This document shows positions 6,685-16,239 of a DNA stretch of 64,000 nucleotides, one piece after another. Made by a program: the position numbers and the translations under genes. The stretch is from Novosphingobium resinovorum (GTDB lineage Bacteria > Pseudomonadota > Alphaproteobacteria > Sphingomonadales > Sphingomonadaceae), in contig NZ_CP017076.1 in the NCBI RefSeq assembly GCF_001742225.1, positions 955,001 through 1,019,000 of the forward strand, read 5' to 3'. Each line of letters begins with the position of its first letter. The stretch's first letter is position 1. The notes below the pieces were generated by a model, which saw nothing but the letters and a program-made list of their open reading frames with translations, made no database searches and was not told where the DNA came from.

Positions 6685-7884
6685 ATGACGACCAACACCG
6701 CCTCCATCACTATCGCGCCGCCCACCCTTTCGCTGCCTGCGCTGTTCCTCAAGTTCCTGCGGTTCGGCGCGCTGGCCTTCGGCGGGCCGGTGGCGCAGAT
6801 CGCCATGCTGCGTCAGGCGCTGGTCGAGGACGAGCGCTGGATCGACAAGGGCCGCTTCAATCGCCTGCTCGCGGTCCTGCAGGTGCTGCCGGGGCCGGAG
6901 GCGCATGAACTGTGCGTCCATCTCGGCATGATCGCGCGCGGGCGGATCGGCGGATTGCTGGCCGGGCTGGGTTTCATGCTGCCGGGGCTGGTGCTGATGC
7001 TGGTCGCGGGATGGGCCTACGTCACCTGGGTCGCCGGAAACCTGACTTTGGCGGGCGCGCTTCTCGGCGTGCAGGTCGCGGTGCTCGCGATCATCCTGCG
7101 CGCGGTGGTCCGCATCGGACACCATATCGTCGAGAACGCGCTGCTCGGCGTGATCGCGGCCGCAAGTCTCGTCCTGACCCTGCTGGGGGTGCCGTTCTGG
7201 ATCCTGCTGGCGGCGGGCGGACTGACCTATGCCGTGTCGCATCGGCCGCTGGTGGCTTGCGCGATCCTTGCGGTCGCCCTCGCGCTGGCGACCGCGATCC
7301 ACCTGCTTTCCGGCTCTGGTGACAGCCTGCATGCCGTGCAGGGCATTCCCGTCACGACCTTCGCGCTGTTCGTCGCCGGGCTCAAAGGCGGGCTGCTGAC
7401 TTTCGGCGGGGCCTATACGGCCATTCCCTATGTCCGCTCGGATACGGTCGGGCGGGGCTGGATCGGCGACGGCGCCTTCCTCGACGGGATCGCGCTCGCC
7501 GGAGTGCTGCCTGCGCCGCTGGTGATCTTCGTGACTTTCGTGGGCTATGTCACCGGCGGGGTGAGCGGCGCGCTGGCCATCACTGCGGGGATGTTCCTGC
7601 CCGCCTTCGCCTTCTCGCTGGTGCTGTTCGAGCGGTTGGAGGCCATCGTCGAGAATCCGGCGCTGCACCGCCTGCTCGAAGGCATAGCCGCCGCCGTGGT
7701 GGGGATCATCGCCGCCACCTTCGTGCAGCTTGCCTATGCGACCGGACTGCGCGTGACCGCCCCGCTCGGTGCGCTCGCGATCTTCGCGGTGGCCCTGGCG
7801 GTCGTGTGGCGGATCAAGGGGGCCTGGGTGACGCCCGCGCTGGTCGCGGGAGGGGCCTTCGCGGGCTGGGCCTTGTTCACATAA
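6685..7884 (+). CDS. chrA: Chromate transporter (CHR family)
   Basis: A 399-aa inner-membrane protein with the two homologous halves of long-chain CHR transporters. The first half begins with FGGPVAQIAMLRQALVEDE and PGPEAHEL; the second has the equivalent TFGGAYTAIPYV motif after about residue 230, followed by FLDGIALAGVLPAPLVIF. Each half has about five to six hydrophobic segments. Characterised members export chromate from the cytoplasm and confer resistance; many homologues are of unknown substrate. A GGAG site precedes the ATG. The gene stands alone: no chrB regulator or reductase is next to it, so a resistance role here is probable but not certain. Confidence 0.9.
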   Translation: MTTNTASITIAPPTLSLPALFLKFLRFGALAFGGPVAQIAMLRQALVEDERWIDKGRFNRLLAVLQVLPGPEAHELCVHLGMIARGRIGGLLAGLGFMLPGLVLMLVAGWAYVTWVAGNLTLAGALLGVQVAVLAIILRAVVRIGHHIVENALLGVIAAASLVLTLLGVPFWILLAAGGLTYAVSHRPLVACAILAVALALATAIHLLSGSGDSLHAVQGIPVTTFALFVAGLKGGLLTFGGAYTAIPYVRSDTVGRGWIGDGAFLDGIALAGVLPAPLVIFVTFVGYVTGGVSGALAITAGMFLPAFAFSLVLFERLEAIVENPALHRLLEGIAAAVVGIIAATFVQLAYATGLRVTAPLGALAIFAVALAVVWRIKGAWVTPALVAGGAFAGWALFT

Positions 7885-7960
7885 AGGAGCGGCGCTTTCC
7901 TACAGGACGGGCGGCGCGGTACGATGCGCCCATACCCCGCCCGATCGCTTCCAGCTGCAC

Positions 7961-8066
7961 AAGGTTACACCGCAAGGCGACACTTTCTCCTCACAAGGTG
8001 ACACATTGTCCGCAAAATGTGTCACCTTGTGCACCTAAGGTGACACTTTCCGGCCCAAGGTGACAC
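7961..8066. repeat. Phased AAGGTGACAC array upstream of glgX
   Basis: Six copies of a 10-bp motif close to AAGGTGACAC: direct copies at 7961-7970 (AAGGTTACAC), 7974-7983 (AAGGCGACAC), 7995-8004, 8037-8046 and 8057-8066, and one inverted copy at 8019-8028. The exact copies are spaced 42 and 20 bp apart, i.e. close to whole helical turns. The third and the inverted copy form a 14-bp-arm dyad (7994-8029). The last copy is itself almost palindromic (AAGGTGACACCTT). The array ends about 97 bp before the glgX start and looks like a multi-site operator for the trehalose operon. The protein is unknown. Confidence 0.6.
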
Positions 8067-8162
8067 CTTTTCCCTCTGGACCGTGTCAACCGTGTAAACC
8101 TGCCCGGAACCTCCCGCCCCCCATGCGTGTTAGCGGATGCAGCATCATGCAGGAGGCAGCAC

Positions 8163-10280
8163 GTGACGCAGGGCCCAGCTACCGACCATCCCGCCGACAT
8201 CGCGTTTTCCCGCCCCGAGCGGATGATCCATGAACTCGGCGCCGAATATACCGGCGAGGGCACCCATTTCGGCGTCTTCTCCGAAAATGCCGAAGCGATC
8301 GAACTGTGCCTGTTTTCCGAGGACGGCACCGAGGAAACCGCCCGCCTCGAACTGCCATCGCGGGAAGGTTCGATCTTCTCGGGCTACCTCCCCGGCGTGA
8401 AGCCCGGCCAGCTCTACGGCCTGCGCGCCCACGGCCCTTACGATCCCGCGAGCGGCCACCGCTTCAACCCCAACAAGCTGCTGCTCGACCCTTATGCCCG
8501 CGAGGTTTCCGGCGCGATGCAATGGGACGACGCGCTCTGGGGCTACGACCTGACGACGGGCGACGACACCACGTTCGACGCCCGCGATTCCGCCCCGTTC
8601 ATGGTCAAGAGCGTGGTGCAGGACCCGGACTTCGACTGGGAAGGCGACAAGTCCCTCTCCCGCCCCTGGACCGAGACGGTGATCTACGAGGCCCACGTGC
8701 GCGGCCTGACGATGACCCACCCCGACGTCCCCGAAGCCCTGCGCGGCACATACGAGGGCATGGCCAGCGAACCGATCCTCGACCACCTCCGCAAGCTGGG
8801 CGTCAGCGCCATCGAGCTGCTGCCCAGCCAGTTCTTTCTCGACGACCGCATGCTACTGGACAAGGGCCTGTCGAACTACTGGGGTTACCAGACGCTCGGC
8901 TTCTTCGCGCCGGAACCGCGTTTCCTGCGCGGCGGCGACGTCGCCCCGCGCGCCATCCGCCAGTTCAAGGACATGGTGAAGCGGTTCCACAAGGCGGGGA
9001 TCGAGGTCATCATGGACGTGGTCTACAACCACACCGCCGAAGGTTCGGAGAAAGGCCCGACGCTCAGCTTCCGCGGCCTCGACAACGCCGCCTACTACAT
9101 GCTGAGCCCCGAGAACCCGCGCTTCAGCTTCGACAACACCGGCACCGGCAACACACTGGCGGTGGCGCATCCGATGGTCATGCGCATGGTGCTCGATTCG
9201 CTGCGCTACTGGGTGCAGGTGATGCACGTCGACGGCTTCCGCTTCGACCTCGCCTCCACATTGGGCCGCGAGGAAGCGGGCTTCGACCGCGAAGGCGGCT
9301 TCTTTGACGCGATCCGGCAGGACCCGATCCTTGCCGGCGTCAAGCTGATCGCCGAGCCGTGGGACATCGGCATGGGCGGCTATCAGGTCGGCGGCTTCCC
9401 GCACCCGTTCCGCGAATGGAACGACAAGTTCCGCGACGACACCCGCGCGTTCTGGCGCGGCGACGAGGGGCTGGTGGGCGACATCGCTCAGCGCCTGATC
9501 GGCTCGCCGGTCCAGTTCAACCACTCGGATCGCGGCGCCACCAGTTCGATCAACTTCCTCGCTGCGCATGACGGCTTCACGCTGATGGACACCGTCTCGT
9601 TCAACGACCGCCACAACGAGGCCAACGGCGAAGGCGGCGCGGACGGGCACGACAACAACCTCTCCGACAACATGGGCGCCGAAGGGGCCACCGACGACGA
9701 GGCCATCACCGCCGCCCGCGCCCGCCGCCGCCGCGCCATGGTGGCGACGCTGATGGTCAGCCAGGGCGTGCCGATGCTGCTTTCGGGCGACGAGATCGGC
9801 AACAGCCAGCACGGCAACAACAACGTCTACTGCCAGGACAACGAACTCGGCTGGCTCGACTGGGAGAGCCGGGACGACGCATTCCTCGACTTCTGCAGCC
9901 GTATGATCGCCCTGCGCCGCCAGTACCCGGTGCTCTGCCAGGAGAACTTCCTGATGGGCGAGACCGGCGACAACGAGCGTCTGGAAATCGCCTGGTTCCA
10001 GCCGGACGGCCGCGCGATGGACGGCGAACTGTGGGGCCAGCAAGGCCTGCGCGTGCTCGGCATGCTGCTCGACTACTCGACCCGCGAGGTCTTCCTCGAC
10101 GGCGGGCGCCCGCTGTTCACCGTAGTCAACGCGGGCGATGGCCTCGACTTCACGCTGCCAGAGGGCGAGTGGGTGCGCCTGCTCGACACCGCGCGCGACG
10201 ATCCCTTCACCGAGGAGCCGGTCGACCGCGAGGCCGCCGCGATCTCGCCCGGCAGCCTCTGCCTATTCCGCCCCGCGTGA
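8163..10280 (+). CDS. glgX: Glycogen debranching enzyme (GlgX/TreX type)
   Basis: A 705-aa GH13 alpha-amylase-superfamily enzyme that hydrolyses alpha-1,6 branches of glycogen or maltodextrin, releasing linear chains for the following TreY/TreZ pair. It has an N-terminal beta-sandwich (GTHFGVFSENA), then the barrel with VIMDVVYNHT, the nucleophile Asp362 in GFRFDLAS, the acid/base Glu398 in AEPWD, and Asp470 in AAHDGF; NYWGYQTLGFFAPEPRF is typical of the GlgX/isoamylase branch. I chose GTG 8163 because AGGAGG lies 6 bp upstream; an upstream GTG at 8127 has no such site. The stop overlaps the treZ start (TGATG), so translation is probably coupled. A phased repeat array lies in the promoter region. 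Confidence 0.95.
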   Translation: MTQGPATDHPADIAFSRPERMIHELGAEYTGEGTHFGVFSENAEAIELCLFSEDGTEETARLELPSREGSIFSGYLPGVKPGQLYGLRAHGPYDPASGHRFNPNKLLLDPYAREVSGAMQWDDALWGYDLTTGDDTTFDARDSAPFMVKSVVQDPDFDWEGDKSLSRPWTETVIYEAHVRGLTMTHPDVPEALRGTYEGMASEPILDHLRKLGVSAIELLPSQFFLDDRMLLDKGLSNYWGYQTLGFFAPEPRFLRGGDVAPRAIRQFKDMVKRFHKAGIEVIMDVVYNHTAEGSEKGPTLSFRGLDNAAYYMLSPENPRFSFDNTGTGNTLAVAHPMVMRMVLDSLRYWVQVMHVDGFRFDLASTLGREEAGFDREGGFFDAIRQDPILAGVKLIAEPWDIGMGGYQVGGFPHPFREWNDKFRDDTRAFWRGDEGLVGDIAQRLIGSPVQFNHSDRGATSSINFLAAHDGFTLMDTVSFNDRHNEANGEGGADGHDNNLSDNMGAEGATDDEAITAARARRRRAMVATLMVSQGVPMLLSGDEIGNSQHGNNNVYCQDNELGWLDWESRDDAFLDFCSRMIALRRQYPVLCQENFLMGETGDNERLEIAWFQPDGRAMDGELWGQQGLRVLGMLLDYSTREVFLDGGRPLFTVVNAGDGLDFTLPEGEWVRLLDTARDDPFTEEPVDREAAAISPGSLCLFRPA

Positions 10281-12001
10281 TGGCAACGCACTGGGGCGCC
10301 CAGCCTCTGGGCGACGGTCGCTGGCGCTTCGGCCTCTGGGCGCCGGACGCGGAGGAGGCCCGGCTGGAAGTGGGCGGCATGGCAATGCCCGCGCAGTCTG
10401 CCGGGCAGGGCTGGTGGCTGTTCGAGGGCGAGGCCGCCGCCGGAGACGCCTATCGCTGGGTCATCGAGGGCACGCCCTACCCCGACCCCGCCGCGCGGGC
10501 GCAGATCGGCGACGTGCACGGCCCCTCGATGCTGGTCGATCCGGCGACCTACCACTGGCGACACGAATGGCCGGGACGCCCTTGGCATGAGGCGATAGTC
10601 TACGAACTCCACCTCGGCACCTTCACCGAGGAAGGCACCTTCGCCGCCGCAATCACCGAACTGCCGCGCCTCGCCGACCTCGGCGTGACGATGATCGAGA
10701 TCATGCCCGTCGCCCAGTTCGAGGGCGACCGGGGCTGGGGCTACGACGGCGTCCTCCCCTTCGCCCCGCACCCCGCCTACGGCACGCCGGACGAGATGCG
10801 CGCGCTGGTCGATGCGGCTCACAGCCACGGCATCGCCGTGATGCTGGACGTGGTCTACAACCACTTCGGGCCTTCCGGTAACTACCTCGGCGCGTGGTGC
10901 CCCTCATTCTTCCACCCTGAGCGTGCCTCACCGTGGGGTGCAGGAATCGCCTTCGAGGCCCCGGCCGTGCGCGAATACTTCATCGCCAACGCCCTGCACT
11001 GGCTGGACGAATACCGCCTCGACGGCCTGCGCCTCGACGCGGTGCACGCCATCGAGGACCATTCCGAAACCCATTTCCTCGACGAACTGGCCGCGCGCAT
11101 CCGCTCCCGCGATTTCGGCCGCCCGATCCACCTCGTCACCGAGGACGAACGCAACCTCGCCCGCTACTTCACCGTCGATGCGCCCTACGACGGCACTTGG
11201 AACGACGACTGGCACCATGCCGTCCACTGCCTGCTGACCGGGGAGGAAGAAAGCTACTACGCCCCCTTCGCGGTGGACCCGGTCGCCGACATCGCCACAG
11301 CACTCGCCGATGGCTACGTCGAACAGGGCCAGCCTCGCGAGAATGGCGAGGACACCCCGCGCGGCGAACCCTCGACGCACCTGCCGCGCACCGCCTTCGT
11401 CAATTTCCTCGGCAATCACGATCAGGTCGGCAACCGCGCACGCGGCGAGCGGCTGCACCACCTCGCCACCGACCGCCATGCCTACCGCGTGATGACCGCG
11501 CTCACCCTGCTGACGCCCTTCACGCCGATGCTGTTCATGGGCGACGAGTTCCTCACCGATGCGCCTTTCCAGTTTTTCGTCGATTTCAAGGGCGACCTCG
11601 CCGACGCCGTCCGCAAGGGCCGGGCGCAGGAATTCGCCCGCTTCAGCAGCTTCGGCGGCGAGGTTCCCGACCCGGTGGCGCCCGAGACGTTCATGGCGTC
11701 CAGCATCGGCCGTCCCGTCCGGGCCGACCAGCAGGAGCATGAAGCCTTCGTGCGCGAATTGCTCGACCTGCGCCGGACGCATGTGACGCCCCTGCTCGCC
11801 CGGAACCCGCAGCCGATCGCCGCCGTTCGGCAGGAGGGCTCCGGCATCGGGGCGCAATGGTCCTTCGCGCCGGGAACGCTGCGGCTGCGGGCCGAACTGG
11901 GCGGCTCCACCACCCCATTCGAGTCCCTCTCCGGCCCGATCCTGCTGCTTGCCGATGCGTCGAGCCCTTTCGCGCTGTCGATGACCGTTTCACCGGAGTG
12001 A
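10280..12001 (+). CDS. treZ: Malto-oligosyltrehalose trehalohydrolase
   Basis: A 573-aa GH13 enzyme that cleaves trehalose from the maltooligosyltrehalose made by TreY. It shows the usual N-terminal beta domain (residues 1-90), then VMLDVVYNHFG, GLRLDAVHAI with nucleophile Asp253, VTEDER with Glu288, and GNHDQVGN with Asp381; these positions are very close to those of the characterised archaeal enzyme. Length is normal for the family. The ATG overlaps the glgX stop by one base, and its own stop overlaps the treY start in the same way, so the three genes are one translationally coupled operon. The enzyme is cytoplasmic and makes a compatible solute from storage glucan. Confidence 0.95.
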   Translation: MATHWGAQPLGDGRWRFGLWAPDAEEARLEVGGMAMPAQSAGQGWWLFEGEAAAGDAYRWVIEGTPYPDPAARAQIGDVHGPSMLVDPATYHWRHEWPGRPWHEAIVYELHLGTFTEEGTFAAAITELPRLADLGVTMIEIMPVAQFEGDRGWGYDGVLPFAPHPAYGTPDEMRALVDAAHSHGIAVMLDVVYNHFGPSGNYLGAWCPSFFHPERASPWGAGIAFEAPAVREYFIANALHWLDEYRLDGLRLDAVHAIEDHSETHFLDELAARIRSRDFGRPIHLVTEDERNLARYFTVDAPYDGTWNDDWHHAVHCLLTGEEESYYAPFAVDPVADIATALADGYVEQGQPRENGEDTPRGEPSTHLPRTAFVNFLGNHDQVGNRARGERLHHLATDRHAYRVMTALTLLTPFTPMLFMGDEFLTDAPFQFFVDFKGDLADAVRKGRAQEFARFSSFGGEVPDPVAPETFMASSIGRPVRADQQEHEAFVRELLDLRRTHVTPLLARNPQPIAAVRQEGSGIGAQWSFAPGTLRLRAELGGSTTPFESLSGPILLLADASSPFALSMTVSPE

Positions 12002-14238
12002 TGCCGATGCCGCAAGCGATACCCTTCGTCGCCACCTACCGGCTCCAGCTACGGAACTGCGTGGACCTCGACAAGGCGCGCGAACTGCTGCCGTGGCTGG
12101 GGACGCTGGGCATCAGCCACCTCTACCTGTCCCCGCCCTTCCACGCCGCTGCAGGCTCGACCCACGGCTACGACGTGATCGATCCCACCCGCATCGACCC
12201 GGCGCTGGGCGGGGAGGAAGCCTTCGAGCGTCTGAGCCAGGCGGCGACGCTCGCCGGGATCGGCATCGTGATCGACATCGTGCCGAACCACATGGGCTTC
12301 ACTCCCGAAAACCCGTGGCTGGCGGACGTGCTGCGCCATGGCCGCGACAGCGCGCACGCCGGCATCTTCGACATCGACTGGGAAGCCGGGCCGCTGCACT
12401 TTCCGGTCCTCGACGGAACCATCGAAGACCTGCTGCCAGCCGATCAGGTCGCTCTGGCGGGAGATGGCGATGACCCACGCCTGCGTGTCTACGAACGCGA
12501 ATATCCACTGCGCCCGACCGACCTTTCCCGCCATCTCTGCGGCGCAGCGCGCTCGCTGGACGCGCCGACTCTCCGCGCCCTGCTGGCTGAGCAGCACTGG
12601 TCGCTGGGAGACTGGCGGACAAGCGCGGACAGTATCGTCCACCGCCGCTTCTTCAACATCACCGACCTCATCGGCGTCCTTCAGGAAGACCCCGAGGTCT
12701 TCGCGCTGACTCACCGCTGGATCATCGATCAGGTCGATGCAGGCCATATCCAGGGCCTGCGCGTCGATCACATCGACGGACTGGCACGGCCCGGCGGCTA
12801 CCTTCAGCGCCTGCGCGATGCAGTGGGCGACACCCCGATATGGGTCGAAAAGATCGTCAAGGCCGGTGAAGAACTGCCTACTGCCTGGCCGGTTGAAGGC
12901 ATGAGCGGCTACGAATTCATCACCCCGCTTACCCGCCTTCTGACGTCTCCCGAAGGCCTGGCGGCGGTGCGCGAAACGTCGACCGATGCCGTCCCGCGTG
13001 ACTACGGACAGGAAGTCCGCAAGGTCCGCCAGGAATTGCTGGAGGAGGTCTTCACGCCCGAACTTAGCCGCGTGACGGGTGCCGCGCTGGCAGCACTCGC
13101 ACTCGGCGAGCAGACTCGGCCACAGATAACGGAAGCGATCTGCCGGCTGGCGACGATCTGGCCGGTATACCGCTCCTACGCGGCCGATCTGGCCTCGTTT
13201 ACCCCCCAGATCGCGGAGGCCATCGGCCCAGCGGCGGAGGACCCCATGGCCGCGAGCCTGATCGATCTGCTGCGCGCGCCCGACGATATGCTGGCACGCA
13301 AATTTGCCGCCCGCTTCGAACAGTTGACCGGTGCGTTGACCGCGAAGTCCGAGGAAGACACCGTGTTCTTCCGCAGCGTGGCCTTTCTGCCGCTATGCGA
13401 AGTGGGTGCCGAACCCGAACTCGATACCATCGACGCTGCCGGCTTCGCCGCCGCCATGGCCAGGCGTGCCGACCTGACACCCCTCGCGCTGGATGCGGTG
13501 TCCACCCACGACACCAAGCGCTCGGCAGATGCGCGCGCCGTCCTCATCGCGCTGGGCTATTTCCCGGACCTTGTGCGAGGGCTCTATGCCGATGCACGGC
13601 GCCGCGCGCAGGAAGCGGGGGTTCCGGAACAATGGGCGCTCTATGCCCTGCAGACGGCCCTGATGCTGCGCGCCGAACCTGATGCGGCGGAACGTATCGA
13701 CGCGCACATCGCGAAGGCGATGCGGGAAGGCAAGGACATGTCGCGGCACGAGGCACCCGACGAGGCGGCGGAGGCTGCCGTCGCAGAGCTGTGCCGCACG
13801 CTCCATCGCGAACTGGCGGCCGGCGCCTTGCTGCCAGCCCATTTGCGCGGCGAGTTCGAAGCCGCGATCGAAACCGTCGTGCTGGCACAGACCGCCTTGC
13901 AACTGACCGCGCCCGGCATTCCCGACGTCTACCAGGGCAGCGAGATATTGGCGATCGGGCTGACCGACCCGGACAATCGCCGTCCGATCGACTGGAACGC
14001 AATGGCATCGGGCAAGGTGCCTCCCCTGTCCGCGCGCAAGCTGGAGCTTACCCGCGTCCTGCTAGACCGGCGGCGTGAACGGCCCGATCTGTTCGCACGC
14101 GGAACTTATGCACTGCGCGCTGACGAAGACAGCTGGATCGTCGAGCGCGCATGGCAGGGTGAAGCCTTTTCCCTGCGCATTCCGATGCCGCGCCTTCGTT
14201 CGATGCACTGCCTGAAGGAAGTCCCAGCCACCGGCTAG
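12001..14238 (+). CDS. treY: Malto-oligosyltrehalose synthase
   Basis: A 745-aa GH13 intramolecular transglucosylase that converts the reducing end of maltodextrins to a trehalosyl unit. Supporting motifs are ATYRLQL at the N-terminus, GIVIDIVPNHMGF, nucleophile Asp256 in GLRVDHIDGLARPGG, Glu283 in WVEKI, and Asp504 in STHDTKRSADAR, which is distinctive for TreY. The barrel is interrupted by the long insertion usual for this family. The C-terminus is on the short side. The start ATG 12001 overlaps the treZ stop; a second ATG at 12007 is possible. It is the last gene of glgX-treZ-treY; no glycogen synthase or treS gene is present in the window, so the glucan must be made elsewhere. Confidence 0.95.
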   Translation: MPMPQAIPFVATYRLQLRNCVDLDKARELLPWLGTLGISHLYLSPPFHAAAGSTHGYDVIDPTRIDPALGGEEAFERLSQAATLAGIGIVIDIVPNHMGFTPENPWLADVLRHGRDSAHAGIFDIDWEAGPLHFPVLDGTIEDLLPADQVALAGDGDDPRLRVYEREYPLRPTDLSRHLCGAARSLDAPTLRALLAEQHWSLGDWRTSADSIVHRRFFNITDLIGVLQEDPEVFALTHRWIIDQVDAGHIQGLRVDHIDGLARPGGYLQRLRDAVGDTPIWVEKIVKAGEELPTAWPVEGMSGYEFITPLTRLLTSPEGLAAVRETSTDAVPRDYGQEVRKVRQELLEEVFTPELSRVTGAALAALALGEQTRPQITEAICRLATIWPVYRSYAADLASFTPQIAEAIGPAAEDPMAASLIDLLRAPDDMLARKFAARFEQLTGALTAKSEEDTVFFRSVAFLPLCEVGAEPELDTIDAAGFAAAMARRADLTPLALDAVSTHDTKRSADARAVLIALGYFPDLVRGLYADARRRAQEAGVPEQWALYALQTALMLRAEPDAAERIDAHIAKAMREGKDMSRHEAPDEAAEAAVAELCRTLHRELAAGALLPAHLRGEFEAAIETVVLAQTALQLTAPGIPDVYQGSEILAIGLTDPDNRRPIDWNAMASGKVPPLSARKLELTRVLLDRRRERPDLFARGTYALRADEDSWIVERAWQGEAFSLRIPMPRLRSMHCLKEVPATG

Positions 14239-14286
14239 GGCCGCGCGCCCATCCGTTGACAACGCCCCGTACCGCGACTAGCGAAT

Positions 14287-14305
14287 ATTGCGAGTGCGTC
14301 GCAAT
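14287..14305. promoter_or_regulatory. Dyad upstream of the DUF3649/PepSY/DUF3325 operon
   Basis: ATTGCGA (14287-14293) and TCGCAAT (14299-14305) form a perfect 7-bp inverted repeat, 61 bp before the first gene of an iron-uptake-type operon. The ends TGCGA/TCGCA match the arms of the stronger Fur-like palindrome at 4435-4449 but the centre differs. Iron control is plausible, with lower confidence than at 4435. Confidence 0.4.
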
Positions 14306-14365
14306 AACATCGTTACGTCAACGATTAGGGGGTTCCGTGAAAATTCGCATGGCGGCAATTCGCCG

Positions 14366-14677
14366 ATGACCGTACGCAACGGCACCATCGGTCGCTGCGA
14401 GATCGCCGCGCGGCTGATTGCGGCGATACCCGCCAACTACCTTTTGACGTCCGTTGCGACAGCCTGTCTTGCGCGGCTGCTCTGGCAGGGGCTGGGCGTC
14501 GATCCGGCCAATGCAAGCGTGGCCGCGACCCTAGCCTCCTTCGCCCTGTTCGCCGTGCTCGCGCTCGTGGCCTTCGGAGCGCGTTCGGTGGTCAGGCTCT
14601 GGCTGTGGCTGGCAGGCTCCGGACTGTTGCTCGGCGCTGCATTGTGGTTCTCCCTCTCGATGGGAGGGCGGATATGA
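14366..14677 (+). CDS. Small DUF3649-like inner-membrane protein of iron-uptake operon
   Basis: A 103-aa protein with three hydrophobic segments (about 16-38, 47-67 and 73-97) and a RVVR-like basic loop before the last. Size, topology and position ahead of a PepSY transmembrane gene and a DUF3325 gene fit the DUF3649 proteins found in siderophore-uptake operons. ATG 14366 was chosen because the reading frame upstream has no membrane or signal character and lies over the dyad. Its stop overlaps the next start (ATGA), showing coupling. Its biochemical role is unknown; the operon context points to iron acquisition. Confidence 0.7.
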   Translation: MTVRNGTIGRCEIAARLIAAIPANYLLTSVATACLARLLWQGLGVDPANASVAATLASFALFAVLALVAFGARSVVRLWLWLAGSGLLLGAALWFSLSMGGRI

Positions 14678-16239
14678 AGGACAGCCTTCGCCAATCGATG
14701 GCATTGTTTCATACCTGGAGCGGGTTGCTCCTCGGATGGCTGCTCTTCGCAATGTTCGCCACCGGGACCGCAGCCTACTTCCAGGACGAGATCACCCGCT
14801 GGATGCAGCCCGAAGTGACAGGCGACGCCGACCCGGCAATCGCCGCGCAAGGTGCGATGCGCTATCTGAACACCGTCGCCCCGGATGCGAAGAGCTGGTA
14901 CATTTCCCTTCCCAACAGCCGCAGCGCCACCACGCAAGTCTACTGGCAGCCTTCCGGCGAACGCCCGGCGAAACGGAGCGAGACCAGCGCCCTGCTCGAC
15001 CGTGACGGCCGTGCCATCACCACGCGAGAAACGCGCGGCGGCTTCTTCCTCTACCGCTTCCATTTCGACCTGCACTACATGCCGGTGCTGTGGGCACGCT
15101 ACCTTGTCGGCGTCGCGGCGATGTTCATGCTGGTGGCGATCCTCTCGGGCGTGATCACGCACAAGAAGATCTTCGCCGATTTCTTCATGCTGCGCTTCGG
15201 CAAGGGGCAAAGAAGCTGGCTGGACGCACATAACGTCACCGCCGTGCTGGCGCTGCCCTTCCATCTCATGATCACCTTCACCGGGCTGGTGACGCTTGCG
15301 TCGATGTATATGCCCTGGGGCATCGCGGCCAACTATGCAGCGCCCGCCGCCTTCTCCGAAGCGGTCTTCGGGCGTACAGCCGAAGTGGAGGCCAGCGGCA
15401 GACACGCCGCGCTGGTCGATCTTGCGCCGCTGGTCCGCCGAGCATCCGCCCAATGGCACGGAGAGCGGGTCGGCTATATCAGCATCGCCAACCCCAACGA
15501 TGCCGCCGCCCGGATCGATATGAACCGCGCCGCCGAAGCGCCATTCGGCGCGCGCGGGCAGACGGCGTCGTTTGAAGGCGCCACGGGTCGCCCGATCGGC
15601 TCCCACCGCGCCGCCGGAGCCGCACTGGCAACGGAGAGCGTGATGATCGGCCTGCACACCGGCCGGTTCGCCAAGTGGGGCCTGCGCTGGCTCTATTTCC
15701 TGAGCGGTCTCGGCGGGACGGTGATGGTCGGCAGCGGCCTTGTGTTGTGGACCGTGAAACGGCGCGCACGGCTGCCCGATCCCTCGCGCCCGCACATGGG
15801 TTTCCGTATCGTCGAGCGGCTCAATATTGCCGCCATCGCAGGACTGGCGACGGGTATCGCGGCCTACTTCCTCGCCAACCGCCTGCTGCCCCTCGAAATG
15901 GCCGACCGCGCCGAGCATGAAATCGACAGCCTGTTCCTCGCGTGGTTCGGCGTCGGACTATGGGGAATGCTACGGTCCGCCGGCCGCGCGTGGACCGAGA
16001 CGCTGGCGATGGCCGGTGCCTGCTTCGTGGCCATACCCCTCGTCAATGCACTGACGACTTCGCGCGGACTGCTCCCCAGCCTGCTGGCAGGCGACTGGAC
16101 TTTCGCTGCCTTCGATCTGGTCATGCTGCTGCTTGCCGCCGGCTTCCTTCTCGCCGCCGTGAAAAGTGCCCGGGCGCGGGCCAAGGCGACGCTCGGCCGG
16201 AAACCGCGCGCAACATCCCGCCAGGCGACGAGCGCATGA
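14674..16239 (+). CDS. PepSY-associated transmembrane protein (iron uptake)
   Basis: A 521-aa inner-membrane protein of the PepSY_TM group. It begins with the characteristic amphipathic-plus-helix block HTWSGLLLGWLLFAMFATG (about 14-32), has a periplasmic PepSY-like region with the HFDLHYMP motif at about 150-157, further helices near 160-180, 212-232 and 345-365, and a C-terminal bundle of helices after about 395. Conserved histidines in the helices could bind haem, which would suit the proposed role of such proteins as membrane reductases for iron released from siderophores (family knowledge, not proven here). The start overlaps the DUF3649-like gene and the stop overlaps the DUF3325 gene. 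Confidence 0.85.
   Translation: MKDSLRQSMALFHTWSGLLLGWLLFAMFATGTAAYFQDEITRWMQPEVTGDADPAIAAQGAMRYLNTVAPDAKSWYISLPNSRSATTQVYWQPSGERPAKRSETSALLDRDGRAITTRETRGGFFLYRFHFDLHYMPVLWARYLVGVAAMFMLVAILSGVITHKKIFADFFMLRFGKGQRSWLDAHNVTAVLALPFHLMITFTGLVTLASMYMPWGIAANYAAPAAFSEAVFGRTAEVEASGRHAALVDLAPLVRRASAQWHGERVGYISIANPNDAAARIDMNRAAEAPFGARGQTASFEGATGRPIGSHRAAGAALATESVMIGLHTGRFAKWGLRWLYFLSGLGGTVMVGSGLVLWTVKRRARLPDPSRPHMGFRIVERLNIAAIAGLATGIAAYFLANRLLPLEMADRAEHEIDSLFLAWFGVGLWGMLRSAGRAWTETLAMAGACFVAIPLVNALTTSRGLLPSLLAGDWTFAAFDLVMLLLAAGFLLAAVKSARARAKATLGRKPRATSRQATSA

Noticed and set aside
6270..6806. 178-codon minus-strand frame upstream of chrA
   Set aside because: It spans a palindromic repeat and overlaps the chrA start on the opposite strand; no protein-like motif was found.
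7961..8066. CRISPR array
   Set aside because: Repeats are only 10 bp, spacers are 3-32 bp, one copy is inverted and no cas gene is near. An operator array explains it better.
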